From Mesostigma viride (lineage: Eukaryota > Streptophyta > Mesostigmatophyceae > Mesostigmatales > Mesostigmataceae), in contig RPFO01000225.1 in assembly GCA_009746045.1 (NCBI GenBank), positions 1,554,454 to 1,618,453 on the forward strand: a stretch of DNA of 64,000 nucleotides. Direction: 5' to 3'. The position numbers and the translations under genes are program-made. Of the stretch, positions 39,058 to 50,275 are shown one piece after another (positions within the stretch are counted from its first letter, which is position 1; each line of letters starts with the position of its first letter). A model generated the notes under the pieces. It had not been told where the DNA came from, did no database searches, and saw nothing but the letters and a program-made list of their open reading frames with translations.

Positions 39058-41356
39058 TGTTACGTCCGGACCTGTGATCAGACCCGGGCCGGGTCCTGAT
39101 CAAGGTATCAGGAAAGAATCTTTAACCCGTTGGACAATGGGTTGCAACTTGGAAATCTCGCGTGCCAACGTCTTTATTTCATTAATAATAAACGGGTCCG
39201 GGGCCAACTACAATCGGGACAAGAGGGGGAAGAACTAAATGGATGACGCAGGCTCAGGAAGCATGAACGCGTGGGAAGGTTGGGCCACCTTCCCCATCCA
39301 TATACTTTGACAACCGCGTGGCGTGCGGCGCCGCCACGCGCTACAACTTGTCTCTTGACCACACGAACAGACACCGGGCCAACCGGCCCTGAACAAACAT
39401 AGCTCACACACTTAGGGTCGTTTGGCACACACACAAAATATCTGACGACTCTGGGTCGGCTCAGAAGTGTACAAAATAGTGTGCCACGCGACTATACTTC
39501 TACCACACCAAACGGACAGTGACCGGGCCGGTCCCTTCCGATCGGCACCAGCTAACTCTAACCCCTAAATGGGCAGAAATACTGCCGATGCATCGGCTGT
39601 AACTTCACAATTTTGCAAACCAGATGCCATCCAACCCACCCATATCCAATGGCTGTCCTTGGGGGCCAAGCATGTCCATGAGTTGCCCTTCGGGTTGGTA
39701 TATCACAACCTTACATATATGCAGGGTAGGCCATGTATAACTGCCTTCAAAGTCAGGGGGGTCAAGACGAGCGTTTTCATTTTTGGTAGAATGTGCATTT
39801 TGAATTATGTTGTAAGAGCTAGGCACCTACCACTTCAGGGATGATAAACAATTAGTTGCTGAACAGTTTGAGCCATTGGGGTCATCATTTGGGTGGGTAT
39901 ACCAGCAGTTACACCCAGTACAGCCCATAGGGGTACCGTTGGTAAAAAGCAACCAAGGGGGTAGGAGTGGGCATACTACCTACTAATACCTACTAATATG
40001 GCCCCCAACCATGCCACACAATACATTTCCCTTCCACAATGATGGGGAAACATAACTGCATCATCACACTGCCCTTACATGGCACCTATGTGCAGGTGCC
40101 ACCTTGTCCATGCACGTAGGTAACGTGGTGCGGATACCCTACGCAAGGCATGCATTCTATGAGGCAGCCACCAACAAACTAGTGATTTTAAGCCTATTTC
40201 AGCTTGCCCTAGCAAGGATAAACTAGGCCTAAGCTGCTATAGCTTGCCAGGTGATGGCCAGCACACCTGGTGGCACATGCTGACAATGGGAAGCTTCTAC
40301 TCACCGGTTACATGCTTGATGATGCCACAGAGACCAGCCAACTGCCTCACACTCATGCAATATGTGTGTGGGAAATGTATAACAAACATATATGGAGGTA
40401 TTCAAACCCATACAGCCTCTAAAACTTTTCACCATCACCCTGTGGCAGGTCAACTGACTGAGGGAAGCATCTAAGAAGGGTGTTTTAGAAAGGGGCCAGG
40501 CCAGGGTCAAGAAAGAGCATGAATAATGCAAAAAGAATGTGCTACACAAGCTAGAACGTATATATAAACGCCAAACATTGATAGGAAAACGATAACTCAG
40601 CTTTACCAGGCATGGATGGCGTTACCTTGGCCCAGGCGGTGGCCGCAAAATGGCGCATTTCGGCACACCAAAGTTGTGCAGCATGGTCGCTGGATTCGGC
40701 GATTTCTGGCCACCCTTGCACGTTTACGACTACTATGTATCATAAAAAGTACAAAGAAACCAATATATCCTTTAAAATACGCCGGAAAGTTATTGCTGTC
40801 AACGTTTCTATCGTCCGGCCTGATCGCAGTTTTTTCCAGCAAGAACGCTGCCGACACCTATCAAATGGCATTCCCGCGAACCAAAAATTGGCCTGTATCA
40901 TCTTTAGGACGTATAAAATCAATTTCCTGAGTTTGGTCAGAAAATTCGAACGAAAACGTAAATGCCATGCGTGGGCGCAAGCCGCCATGGCCAGGTCGTC
41001 GTTTTCCGGAATGCACGTTGTACGTGAAAAAGTACCCTGACCCCTTGTACTTTGACCGGCCAGAACACCTCTATAACTTTGTCAGAAGTATGCAAACCCT
41101 AGTACCATGCTGTGAGGAAAATTATAAACTTTCGATCTTCTCAGCTAAACTTTTCCTAATTCTCAATAGTTTTCGCGGCATTTGGTCCCCCGAGAAGGGG
41201 CCGACGTGTCGGCTGTAACTCAGTTTTAGGCGGAAAATCGGCAGCCAGACCATTTAGGGGCTAAAAATACTTGTCCGTTTTGTCCGCTTCCAGCGGCGGA
41301 CTGTCACACGTTGATCACTTTATCCTGCTACAGTATTGTTGCCTTGGGATGCAACA
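39058..41356 (-). repeat. E2 5' LTR, interrupted (596 bp without insert)
   Basis: It starts TGTTACGTCCGG and ends GATGCAACA. 39248-39561 and 41265-41356 match the 3' LTR remnant at 7484-7889. A DNA transposon at 39562-41260 splits it. Confidence 0.88.
39562..41260. mobile_element. TIR DNA transposon in the E2 LTR, non-autonomous
   Basis: 1699 bp with inverted ends CCCCTAAATGG...CCATTTAGGGG and duplication CTAA (39558-39561 and 41261-41264). The uninterrupted LTR at 7790-7800 shows the empty site. Identity of the ends beyond 11 bp is weak. No transposase frame is recognised. CCC ends with a 4-bp TAA-type duplication loosely recall piggyBac-like elements, but this is not proven. Confidence 0.8.
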
Positions 41357-43980
41357 CCTGAACCAACTGAAGTCACGTTCGGTAGCTGAAACATCGTGGT
41401 TGATGTCGGACGTTCAGGTACCGACTGTCATTGACGCCACATCTGCAAGGTGGCTCGATGTGTAGTTGGGTCTGGGGAATTGCGGTCTGGTCTGTTGGTT
41501 GGTTGTTTTCCACAAGGGTAAGTACTGTAAGGAAACACTTCGATGGCATGTGCATTCAAGACGTATAGGCCAACCCAAAAGACAACACCCACAAGGATCA
41601 CGACTATCATGGGTCCTTTGGCAGCCATAACACAGTCCTCTACCATCCATATGGCATGTGAGGCTTGATCACTCCCTGCAGAGAGTTTTTAGCAACCATC
41701 CAAAACATGCACACTGTTCACGAATGATTCCACGTGCAGGTAAGGCAAACTAACCATTGCCGTGACATGAATGTATCAAGGAGACAACATGGATGTTCAT
41801 ACTGTACCTAAGTCCAGAGCGAAGATTGTGAACAAGCATTTCCAAAAGTCACTCGTGCAAGCAAAATTTAAACCTATTCAACTCAATTAGAGTGCGCACA
41901 ACCAGGTATAAAGTCTATCTGCCAATGCACTAAGACCGTCTTTCCAAGAGCTCTCCTCCCCCCCCTAACAGATCATAGCGCCCACGCTATGGGATGCACG
42001 AAGGTGTCCCAAGAGTATTGGCTAGGGAAGGATGTGGAGGCGCATGAATCCATGGGAGGGATAGATAGCGGACCCGAGCAAGGTTGGCCATAGTTAGCAT
42101 CGCGCGGTGAGGAAAACGAGATTCCTAGTTGGGTAATGCTTCAGAAGAGATCCAAGTCATGGATGTGACCCGTGGTGGCATCTGGAAACTGCGGGTACAA
42201 GGGTCATTGATGTGACAGGTTGCAGCTGAAAACTGCAAGTACAAGGGTAATTGGTTTGGTATGTTGCCATGCCCGTACTATAGGACCGGTCACTGTTACA
42301 ATACAAGCATCCGGGGGTTCATGTACCATATCCTCACGTGTACTCATAACGGGCTATCATGAGAAGGAAGAATGGTACCACCCACATCAACAGTCAACAA
42401 CATTAAGAGTCTCTGTGCCCGACTGAGGGTGCATGTCCAAGCAGGAGAGGTGTCAAGCACGGTATATAATATGGTATTATGCTAGCAAAACTACTAGCGA
42501 GGGCGGGCTTTAGGAAGGAGTGTAAAACGAAACATTTATTAAGCATCCATTAAACATTCATTCCATACAAGTCCAACACGAGGCTAAGCGTCTTGCACAG
42601 GTCCATGAGTCAAAGACTTGTTTTATCATTATGGGGGCCAAAATGAGCTTAGGTCCTACTATATAGGCCTAAACAAAAATTGGCTTCCCCATGCATATTA
42701 TCATGGCAAAAACAATCCACCCAGCACGCTATGTGCAAACAGAGTAGTCACGAAACCGTCCGAGGGCACATGTTTAGACCATGGAATGCGGGATAGCATT
42801 GTTAATTATGCCACGACCTAAACATGATGAGAATTAAATATGGCCGGGAAAATAGCCTCATGGGACAAGGGAACTGATGATGATTCCACTGATTTAGTCC
42901 CCAAGTTCGTACAACAAGTGATTCACTTTCAACCAATAGGAGAGGGAAACTTCAATGCACATCACGAGCGCAACTTCATAGTGAGAACCATCATTGTCAA
43001 AGACAGATAAAGGTACATCCCAATTAAGAACTTTGCATAAAGCATTTGCCATGAGAGGAAAGGCGTAACCGAGGGACATAGCAATCTCAATCCCTACAAG
43101 AGGCGAGAGATGCATGGGGCAAACAAGACACCATGCAGGGCACATTATGGATCATTAGGGCCATATCGGTATTATTACCCTCAGGAAGGAGGGGCAGCGG
43201 TATGCCCGTTCTTGTCCTAGTAAGTACGGCAGTCACATGGCATGCATTCATTGTTGCAATTAGTGGGAGATGATATATAGGATCTGTGTGGGGCAGCGAG
43301 CAAAAGCCCACCATGCCAGCATTAGTAAGGGGTACGCCAGTAGTTGCATTGTCATGCCATGGAGCCTCACATATATGTAGGAGGAAATTGCGTGGGCACA
43401 TGTTACGCATGTCAACTAAAGATGAGTTAGGCCAAAGTTACCGCTGCATCAGAAAAATCACGTCCATTGATTGGGAGGCATGGAAAAATCACCAAACGGA
43501 CTCAACGAGCAGGGGGCCATCTGATCATGTTGCAGGCGATTCTTAAACCACATAACAGTTTAAATATGCCAAACAAGTGTCCACATGACTGAACACAAAT
43601 ACTCAATATCTCCACCAAGAGGGGCTCGGAAGAAATCATTGTGCATGATGGGAACATAGCATTTGAAGCAATCCTCATCATCATAATAAGGGAGTAGATT
43701 TCTCTAGGATTCATGCACTCAGGCAGAGCTAAACAAAAGAGACATTCTTTAGCTAGGATATCATGATTGAGCAAGTGACAACATGCTCTATGCGGAAACT
43801 ATCATAAGGGCTGCAGGCGGTGTAGATCTGCGCAGGCGGGGCCAAGGACCAGTCAAGAGCGCCAGGAACCCAGGGAGAACTTTCTGAACAACAGTTGTCT
43901 CCGTCAACTGGGTACAACATAGCGTCATAACAACACCTCGAGTTTATTGAATACACTATGATAGTGTCCAATTACCCAGA
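41357..43980. other. Unassigned 2.6-kb stretch
   Basis: No confident gene. On the minus strand, adjacent frames at 43753-43971, 43502-43774, 43084-43410 and 42894-43145 read as one decayed coding region with many Cys and hydrophobic residues (e.g. MSLGYAFPLMANALCKVLNW). It could be an old transposase or host gene. 41357-42890 shows nothing. Confidence 0.3.
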
Positions 43981-46545
43981 GGCCTCAATTGAGGCTTTTT
44001 GGCTCAATTGAGGCCTTTTTCACCAAGGTCACCTGGGGACGGTCATTTTGGCGGGAAGGACCGGTCCTATGGGTCGTCCGGCCCCAGTGGCGCGAATCTG
44101 GTATATGTGCTGAGCGTCCCGACCCATTGGGGTCGACAGGGGTCGACGGTTACAAAAAGATATGTGAGGTGGAAAAGTACCTATTTTTGTGAAAAATTGT
44201 GGTTTTCACGCAACGAGAGCGTGCAATTTCGTGGATGTGCGGCCATGGAGTCGTTCAGGAAAAACGACCGTGTGTCCACTTTTGCACGAAATTTCGACGA
44301 GCCAGGGGCTCGTCGTGCAGATAAATGGTCCGTGCAGCTGGCCCGACGGCTAAAAGTGCCGGAAGTGGATTTGCAGATTCACGGAACTGTGATAAGCGTA
44401 ATTAGTGACAGTTCCGTGAAGGTGAGGTGGGACATAGACGGGGATGAGAATGTGATTGCCACCCGGCTGCTGCTCCCATATAATGGGCCAGCGACCGGCG
44501 GACCCGAGGGGGGGATGTTGGGGCAGGCGCCGATGAACGGGCACTGGCTATATTGCAGGAGTCTGATGGGGAACCAGAGGATGAGGAGGAGGGGTTTTCT
44601 GACCCTGATGACTCCGATTCCGACGATGAGCGCGCGCGCGCGCCCGAGCTCTGGGCGCGCTTATACACGACGGCCGATGGCGCAGACCCTCCCCCCGTCT
44701 TTATACCTCAATGGTCGACCATGCCAGCAACTGTCCGCATTGATGAGCGCTCGGCATTGTACCCGGACAACTTCAACAAGCCGTCTCTCAATGGCTTTCC
44801 CAACGCCGCCACCTCCAGTGCTGGCGCGTTTGTGCGCTTCATGGTGCCGGGGGTCGAGCAGTTTTGCGAGACCATGACTGCCGCTGGCCGGGAGAAGGGG
44901 TACGGCGATGATTGGACAGTGACGGCGCCAGTTTTCTGGCAATTCATCGGCGTTCGGTGCCTCATGATGGCGTATCCTGCCGTAGGCGGCTACCGTGCGT
45001 ACTGGGAGAAGGGTAAGGTCGTTGACTACAATTTCGGCCGCTTCATGACTCGCGCCCTCTTTGAGAAGCTCTCCTGGACCTTCGCTTTTCCTGCCCATGA
45101 CGAGGGCTCGGAGAGCGACCTTTTTGCAGGCGTGAGGAGGTGGTATGACACTGTCAATGCCCACCTGGCGGAGCGAATTACCCCTGGCACGGTGGTCGTG
45201 TGCGACGAGTCGATGATCACCTGGCTGGGCAAGGGCATGCCGGGGCTGATGGTGGTGGCCCGCAAGCCCAAGCCCATCGGGCGTGAGCTGAAGACGGTGG
45301 GTGATGGCTGCTCCAAGATTCTCCTGGGCATGGAGATGCAGGAGGGCAAGGAGCACATGAAGGGGAAGGAGTTCAATGCACAGTGGGGCAACTCCACTGG
45401 CGTGGTACTTCGCCTTGTGAAGAACCTCTTCGGCACGGGCCGGGTGGTCATCGCTGACTCGTGGTTCGGCAGCGTGAAGACGGTGGTGGCGCTGAGGGAG
45501 CACGGCCTTTATGGCGTGCTGAACGTGAAGACTGGGCACCGCAACTTCCCCAAGGATGCCCTCTTTGCTGGGCTGAAGCGCCGCGGGGACCACGTGGCCT
45601 ACACCGCGACGGCCACGCTGTCCGACGACACAACCATGAACATGTTTGCATGCGGCCACCAGTCCAAGCTGCCCTTGCTCTTGGCGGCATCCTGCTCCAC
45701 CACCCTGCCCGGGAAGAACCAGGTGAAGAACTGGACCACCTCAGATGGTGTGCTGCACAACATCACAACCGCGCAGCCCAAGGTGGCCGAGCTCTACCGC
45801 AGCTACATGGGGGTGATTGACCACCACAATGCCCTGCGCCAGGGCGGGGTCGCAATGTCCGACATCTGGGGTACCAAGGACTCAGTTGTACGTGAGATTA
45901 GCGAGTCACTGTCAATGCTGATCACCAATGGCTTCTTTGCCATGCGCCAGTTTGTCCCCGGCTTCAACAAGTCGTACCGGGACTACCTCGTGGAGGCAGG
46001 GCTGGACCTAGTGGATAATGACCGCATTAGGGAGGCCAGGGCCACTGTGGCCACTCTGGAGCTGGGCGACGAGGCCCCCGATGGCCACACACTCAAAAAG
46101 ATGGACTGCCAAAGTGGGTGCAGCCAGTGTGAGTACAAGGCATGGTTTTACTGCGTGCAGTGCACCGCGGCTAGCCACCGCCGTGTCAACGTGTGTGCAC
46201 CCTCAGGCAAGCATGGCAGGACCTGCTATGCTGACCATGTGTCGGGCAGGCCTCGCAAGGCCCGCAAGTCACGTTAAATGCATAGGCAAGTCAGTACTAG
46301 TGCCATTTTCATGCATGTCTATATGGCCATGTTGAATTTATGGTGCCGCCGCAGCGACACCCTGTTTTATGAGGTCATAATTTAATAGGTATTGGGGTGA
46401 TATTACTGATGTTAAGGGCTGGGAGCCCCAAAACAATCATAATAATGGATGGCCTATGCTCATATATGGAATAAAGTTTGTTGGCTCATTGTAATTACGT
46501 GCAACACCATAATTACAAAAAGGCCTCAATTGAGGCCTTTTTCCA
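43981..46545 (+). mobile_element. piggyBac-like DNA transposon
   Basis: A transposase gene lies between copies of an unusual self-complementary end sequence: ggcctcaattgaggctttttgg on the left (with a second ctcaattgaggcc at 44003) and ggcctcaattgaggcc at 46522-46537. In inverted comparison they share GGCCTCAATTGAGGC(C)TTTTTG. A TTAA duplication, expected for classical piggyBac, was not found, so exact boundaries are uncertain. Confidence 0.7.
44245..46277 (+). CDS. piggyBac-like transposase (DDE_Tnp_1_7), one frameshift
   Basis: The likely start is ATG 44245. The first ~80 residues (ESFRKNDRVSTFARNFDEPG, DSSVKVRWDIDGDENVIATR) look like a small SH3/Tudor-like domain. A frame change between about 44484 and 44560 leads to an acidic linker (EPEDEEEGFSDPDDSDSDDE) and the transposase core. 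The three expected acidic positions are visible: VVCDESM (45203), VIADSWFGS (45455) and GVIDHHNALR (45819). The C-terminus carries a Cys/His zinc finger (CQSGCSQCEYKAW ... CVQCTAASHRR). From 44560 the gene is open to the stop at 46277. The protein would cut and paste the element in the nucleus. Host domestication is unlikely given the flanking repeats. Confidence 0.88.
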
Positions 46546-47445
46546 GGTAGATAGACAATAGGGAATGAAGAGAAGACTCTTTGGGGCTGGTGAGTCCCTT
46601 ATGACACTTGTGGCAGTGCATCGGCACACCACATGGGATATGGACATCAAGAGTACATGGCAGGGAAGCGTCAGGGTTACCATCAATGGTGCGCCTCAAA
46701 ACACCATACAGTAATGTCCGATTATCGGTGTAGCTGGGACGCGCACCAAGGACAAGCGCTTGCTATCATTTATAGGGTATAGAACGAAAGCAACGCTTAG
46801 CAAAAGGGGACATTTCACCTATAGGGCTGCACAGCCAACACACGAGAGTAGGCAAACAGCACTAGCTTCATAGGGGTGCAGAAGGAACACTGCACAATAG
46901 ACATAGGAAGTGCATGTGCGCATGATCGTGCCAGAAAATACACCTACAAAAACTAATAAAAACTAGCCAAGGAAGCGAGGATTGGCTGGGTATGGGTGGC
47001 TGTCAAGCAACAATGCTAGCTTTATTGCGGTAGCACCCCTCCCCCCCTCACATAACAGGGCAGGGTACCAAGCTAGGAAGATAGCAAGAACCCTGCGGTA
47101 TGTGGGGTCCCACGAGAACCGTATACAAGGGAGAAAATGTAGGAAGGGTGAACAAGGCAGACACTTAAGACGTACGTAGAATGGCAACTAGAGCAGCCAA
47201 TGCTACTCCTTAGCAACCATGGGGGCACGGGACAAATAAAATAAATAACCAGGCACGGACACGGAGCAGTGTTTCTAGTAAGGGTTTTTGCTCGCGTCAG
47301 CCTGGCTGACTCGCCGCCGTTGGCGGCGCGTCGGACGGCTGACTCGCCGCCGTTGGCGGCGCGTCAGACAGCTGACTCGTTGCCAACGGCGGCAAGTTAG
47401 CCAATGGAAGCTCAAGTGGGGAATCCGAAAGGGGTTCTCTTGCTA
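46546..47445. other. Unassigned stretch with a GC-rich tandem repeat
   Basis: No gene recognised. 47300-47400 has two copies of a ~37-bp unit containing the self-complementary gccgccgttggcggc, plus a degenerate third. Confidence 0.45.
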
Positions 47446-47459
47446 CACTAGGAACTCAG

Positions 47460-47760
47460 ATTCTGAGAATTTTCTCAAAACCCTCAATTTTCTCACCTTT
47501 TGTGAGAATTTTTTGAGAAAATTGAGAAAAATCTCAATTTTTTTCCGCAAACGCTAGGCAAAAAATCTCACCAGGGTGAGATTTTGGTGAGAAAAAGGGG
47601 GTTTTGGTGAGATTGGGGTGAGAAAAAACCCTAAAGTGAGAAAAAAGGTGAGAATGGGTGAGAAAAAGTGAGAAAATTTGAGAAAATTGAGAAAATTGAG
47701 AAGTTTCTCACCAACACGAGAAAAATCACTAACACGAGAAAAATCACAAGTCAACGTGGT
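47460..47760. repeat. Left subterminal (G)AGAAA array
   Basis: Repeated gtgagaaa/gagaaaa units. They match in inverted orientation the tctcac array at 51508-51825. Confidence 0.85.
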
Positions 47761-47954
47761 GAGAAATTTCTCACCAAGAGTGTAACACGAGAAAAATCAT
47801 GAGCTTTATTTCATTAAGTCCTTAACGTGAAAAAAAACTCAACACCACTTTGATATGCATTATAGGGTGCACAAAGGTGCAATTAATATAGGGTTGTCAT
47901 ACAATATAAAACAGCACATCATTCCATAAACAATGCTGTCATGCCCAAATTAAA

Positions 47955-49016
47955 TCAATAGTCATCTTCTTCAGAACTGCTGTCCGAGGGGTTGCTTGCA
48001 TCAACATCATCTTCTGATGACATAGTGTCATCCCCACTAGTGTCGCAATAGTTCACAGCTTTACGCTGCCTTCCTCTGGCCCTCTTTGCCATAGGGACCT
48101 CCTCAATTACAACGGTGGGCTGGCTAGGTCCAGCATCTGTGGGAGCACCACGCTTGCGGCTGCGCCCTCGAGCAGGTGCCTTGCCAGCGCGGCGCACCAC
48201 GTCGCCATCACCTAGGTCTGCCGCTGCCACCTTCTTCTTCTTGGACCCCTTCTTCTTGCCTTTCTTCTTGCCACTAGGCGGTGGCGGTGGCATCGGCTCA
48301 CCCTCCTCAATCACTTCAAACTGCGGCATGGTGGGGAAATCTGCTGCCACGCTGTGATACACATGGTTACTGAGGGCAGATTGCGCCTGATGTGCCATGC
48401 TCCATGGCAGTTTGGCAGGGATTACCACCATTTCGGGAGCATAGCATTCATCGACGACATACCCAACTGAGCTCACTGCACCTGGCAACACAAGGCACGA
48501 CGACCTGGGGGCCTGTGCGCTGCTGATGACCACCAACCTCTCGTGGGGCAGGTGAGCGACATGAAGGCGATCAAAAAGCTCCACCTTCAACAACAGCTGC
48601 CATTCCCAGCCCCCTCGTGGGTACTCTAACCTGGCCTTCAGAATGTGTGTAATGAAACCAAAGTCTACACCGCCCGGGCCATGCACCGCAACTCCCGCAT
48701 TCTTGTGCCGCTTTCCCTGGGATTGGTCCGCAGCCTCCGTGCGGTAGTTGAACCTGTGTATCCTGACTTTGTGGAAAGAATCCGCGTAGCGCTTCACGCC
48801 CCCACACGCCGCTACAATGCCTTGCGGCACAAGCGGCGTCAGGTTTAATGATGCCCATGCAAGCACGTTGAACGTTGTGTCAGCACAGCGATCTCGCCTG
48901 CATTCAAACAAACGCACACCGATAACCCAGCAAAGAGTATTATTATTGCAAGTATTGGTTATTAAAAAAAATAGAACAGATACAACACAGGACGCTTTTA
49001 CTGGCGGCAAGATCAT
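47955..49016 (-). CDS. CACTA-encoded protein, C-terminal exon(s), unknown
   Basis: Open from ~49016 (first in-frame ATG) to the stop at 47955. The upstream part may be intronic, since TGCAG-type acceptors occur near 48898. A folded region (VDFGFITHILKARLEYPRGG, LFDRLHVAHLPHERLVVISS, YAPEMVVIPAKLPWSMAH) is followed by a Pro run and basic clusters (KKKGKKKGSKKKK, GRSRKRG, KRARGRQRK), probably nuclear signals or AT-hook-like. It closes with an acidic Ser/Asp tail. This suits a nuclear DNA-binding accessory protein of the transposon, but the family is not recognised. Confidence 0.6.
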   Translation of the reverse strand: MILPPVKASCVVSVLFFLITNTCNNNTLCWVIGVRLFECRRDRCADTTFNVLAWASLNLTPLVPQGIVAACGGVKRYADSFHKVRIHRFNYRTEAADQSQGKRHKNAGVAVHGPGGVDFGFITHILKARLEYPRGGWEWQLLLKVELFDRLHVAHLPHERLVVISSAQAPRSSCLVLPGAVSSVGYVVDECYAPEMVVIPAKLPWSMAHQAQSALSNHVYHSVAADFPTMPQFEVIEEGEPMPPPPPSGKKKGKKKGSKKKKVAAADLGDGDVVRRAGKAPARGRSRKRGAPTDAGPSQPTVVIEEVPMAKRARGRQRKAVNYCDTSGDDTMSSEDDVDASNPSDSSSEEDDY

Positions 49017-49335
49017 GGCACCCGGATGGGTAAAACCAAACAAACTAGATATTAATTACTAGGGCTGGCTTTGTGACAGTAAAACATGATTGCATGGCTA
49101 ATCCCAAGGCGCCTTTCAATAGGACTGAATTAAAATAACCAAAGCAGACGGCGTAAGTAGCATTTGCAAAAAACAAGGCTCACCAGTAGGCCTCGTCGCC
49201 ATTCGCAGGGTCGCTGTAATCAGCCTTGGGAAGGGCATCTTCTACCAGCAAATCCCTTGCCGCGTTGTGTCAGCACAGCGATCCCCCCTGCATCCAAACA
49301 AAGGCACACCGATAACCAAGCAAAGAGTATGCAAA
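48870..49335. repeat. Direct repeat pair, ~70 bp, carrying a splice-acceptor-like sequence
   Basis: 48870-48940 and 49263-49332 share gttgtgtcagcacagcgatc, ctgcattcaaac and caaagagtat. On the minus strand each reads ...TGCAG followed by GCGAGATCG or GGGGGATCG, suggesting a duplicated exon boundary. Confidence 0.6.
49184..49262 (-). CDS. Possible CACTA gene exon
   Basis: The minus strand encodes LLVEDALPKADYSDPANGDE followed by AYW and a consensus donor (CTG|GTGAGC) at 49183. It is acidic and reads like the end of an exon. It is assigned to the transposon gene only by position. Confidence 0.35.
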
Positions 49336-49337
49336 TG

Positions 49338-50275
49338 TGTAGCCTTGTTCATTGAAATTATGGCTGGCTTACGCAAAGAGCGACTGTAAGATGACCTATA
49401 CAGTGGGGCCGGAAACAGCTTGCTTGATCAGGGCGTGTTTTTCGAGCTTCACTGGCCGGGAGTGTCTAGTGGTGAGAACCATTGCTGCGATCGCTTTCCC
49501 ACCATTTACGAGGAAATACCCGCAAATGAAAAACCACTGAAACGGTCTAGCTAGTCAGTCATTACATTAAGCCACATGCCATCATGCATGTTTCCAAACG
49601 TCCAGGAACTGCACACGGTGCAAATGCCATTTGCAGTGCAAAAATCCAGAGGACACGACCTCATTGCTTCATATTTGTATGCAGAAGACTAAAAAAGTAA
49701 CATGCATTAATGGCCCGCATGCATAAAGGGCCTGAATTCTGATGCGGGCCCAACGGCAGCACCGCCAAAGCAGATAAGGGCCCGCAGTCTGATGCGGGCC
49801 CCACGGCACCACCGCCATAGCAGAGCTCGAAGGTCGTGGTGCGCGTGAAACGTACGTATGCCCTTTGTCGGTAGGTGCCGTTGGGGTCAAATTGGGTGCC
49901 GCCAAAATCGGGCCGACGCGTCAATAGACTGAGGCCGTCGATGAGAGCCATCATGCGGCTTGGGGAACTTCAGCTAAGTTAACTTAACGCAAACCACTGG
50001 TCGCCCGCGTCGGGAACCGGCCCAACGGCTCTCCCGCAACAGAAAATTACGCGGCATACTGCATAAGTCGTCGGATTGTTAGATTTCGACGGTCAAGATT
50101 TCATGATGAGGTTTGCGTTCAATTTGCCGCAGTTTGCCGCCCAGAGAAAGTAGTTGTTGGACTCGTTGCCCACGATGAAACACAATCAAGCAAGCCGTTT
50201 CCGGCCCCACCGTGTAGGTCATGTAGTCGCTCTTCACGTCAGCCAGCCGTAATTTCAATGCACAAGGCTACACAT
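49338..50275. repeat. Imperfect inverted repeat, ~90-bp arms
   Basis: 49338-49430 and 50183-50275 are reverse complements at roughly 85-90% (gtgtagccttg, cattgaaatta, ggtggggccggaaac). The loop is ~750 bp. Confidence 0.75.
49661..49954 (-). CDS. Possible CACTA gene 5' exon
   Basis: Open from ATG 49954: DGLSLLTRRPDFGGTQFDPN and AYVRFTRTTTFELCYGG look like real protein. The rest overlaps a tandem duplication of ~57 bp (49725-49830) and may be intron. Confidence 0.35.
   Translation of the reverse strand: MMALIDGLSLLTRRPDFGGTQFDPNGTYRQRAYVRFTRTTTFELCYGGGAVGPASDCGPLSALAVLPLGPHQNSGPLCMRAINACYFFSLLHTNMKQ

Larger units (their letters stand above)
7484..41356 (-). mobile_element. E2: Ty3/gypsy chromodomain retrotransposon with accessory ORFs, heavily invaded
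   Basis: This 34-kb span is one retrotransposon broken by later insertions. On the minus strand: 5' LTR 39058-41356, primer-binding site, leader, ORF-A, ORF-B, gag, PR, RT, RNase H, IN with chromodomain, ORF3, polypurine tract, partial 3' LTR. The two LTR copies match over about 400 bp with about two substitutions. Removing E3 and one AGAGC duplication rejoins the RNase H frame (QQELLAL to VYCCHTW). Without its insertions E2 would be about 12 kb, long for the group because of its extra ORFs. The expected duplication at its upper edge is cctga (41357-41361); the partner lies outside the window. Confidence 0.9.

Noticed and set aside
44661-45659. 332-codon minus-strand frame
   Set aside because: Lies antisense to the transposase core; codon-bias shadow.
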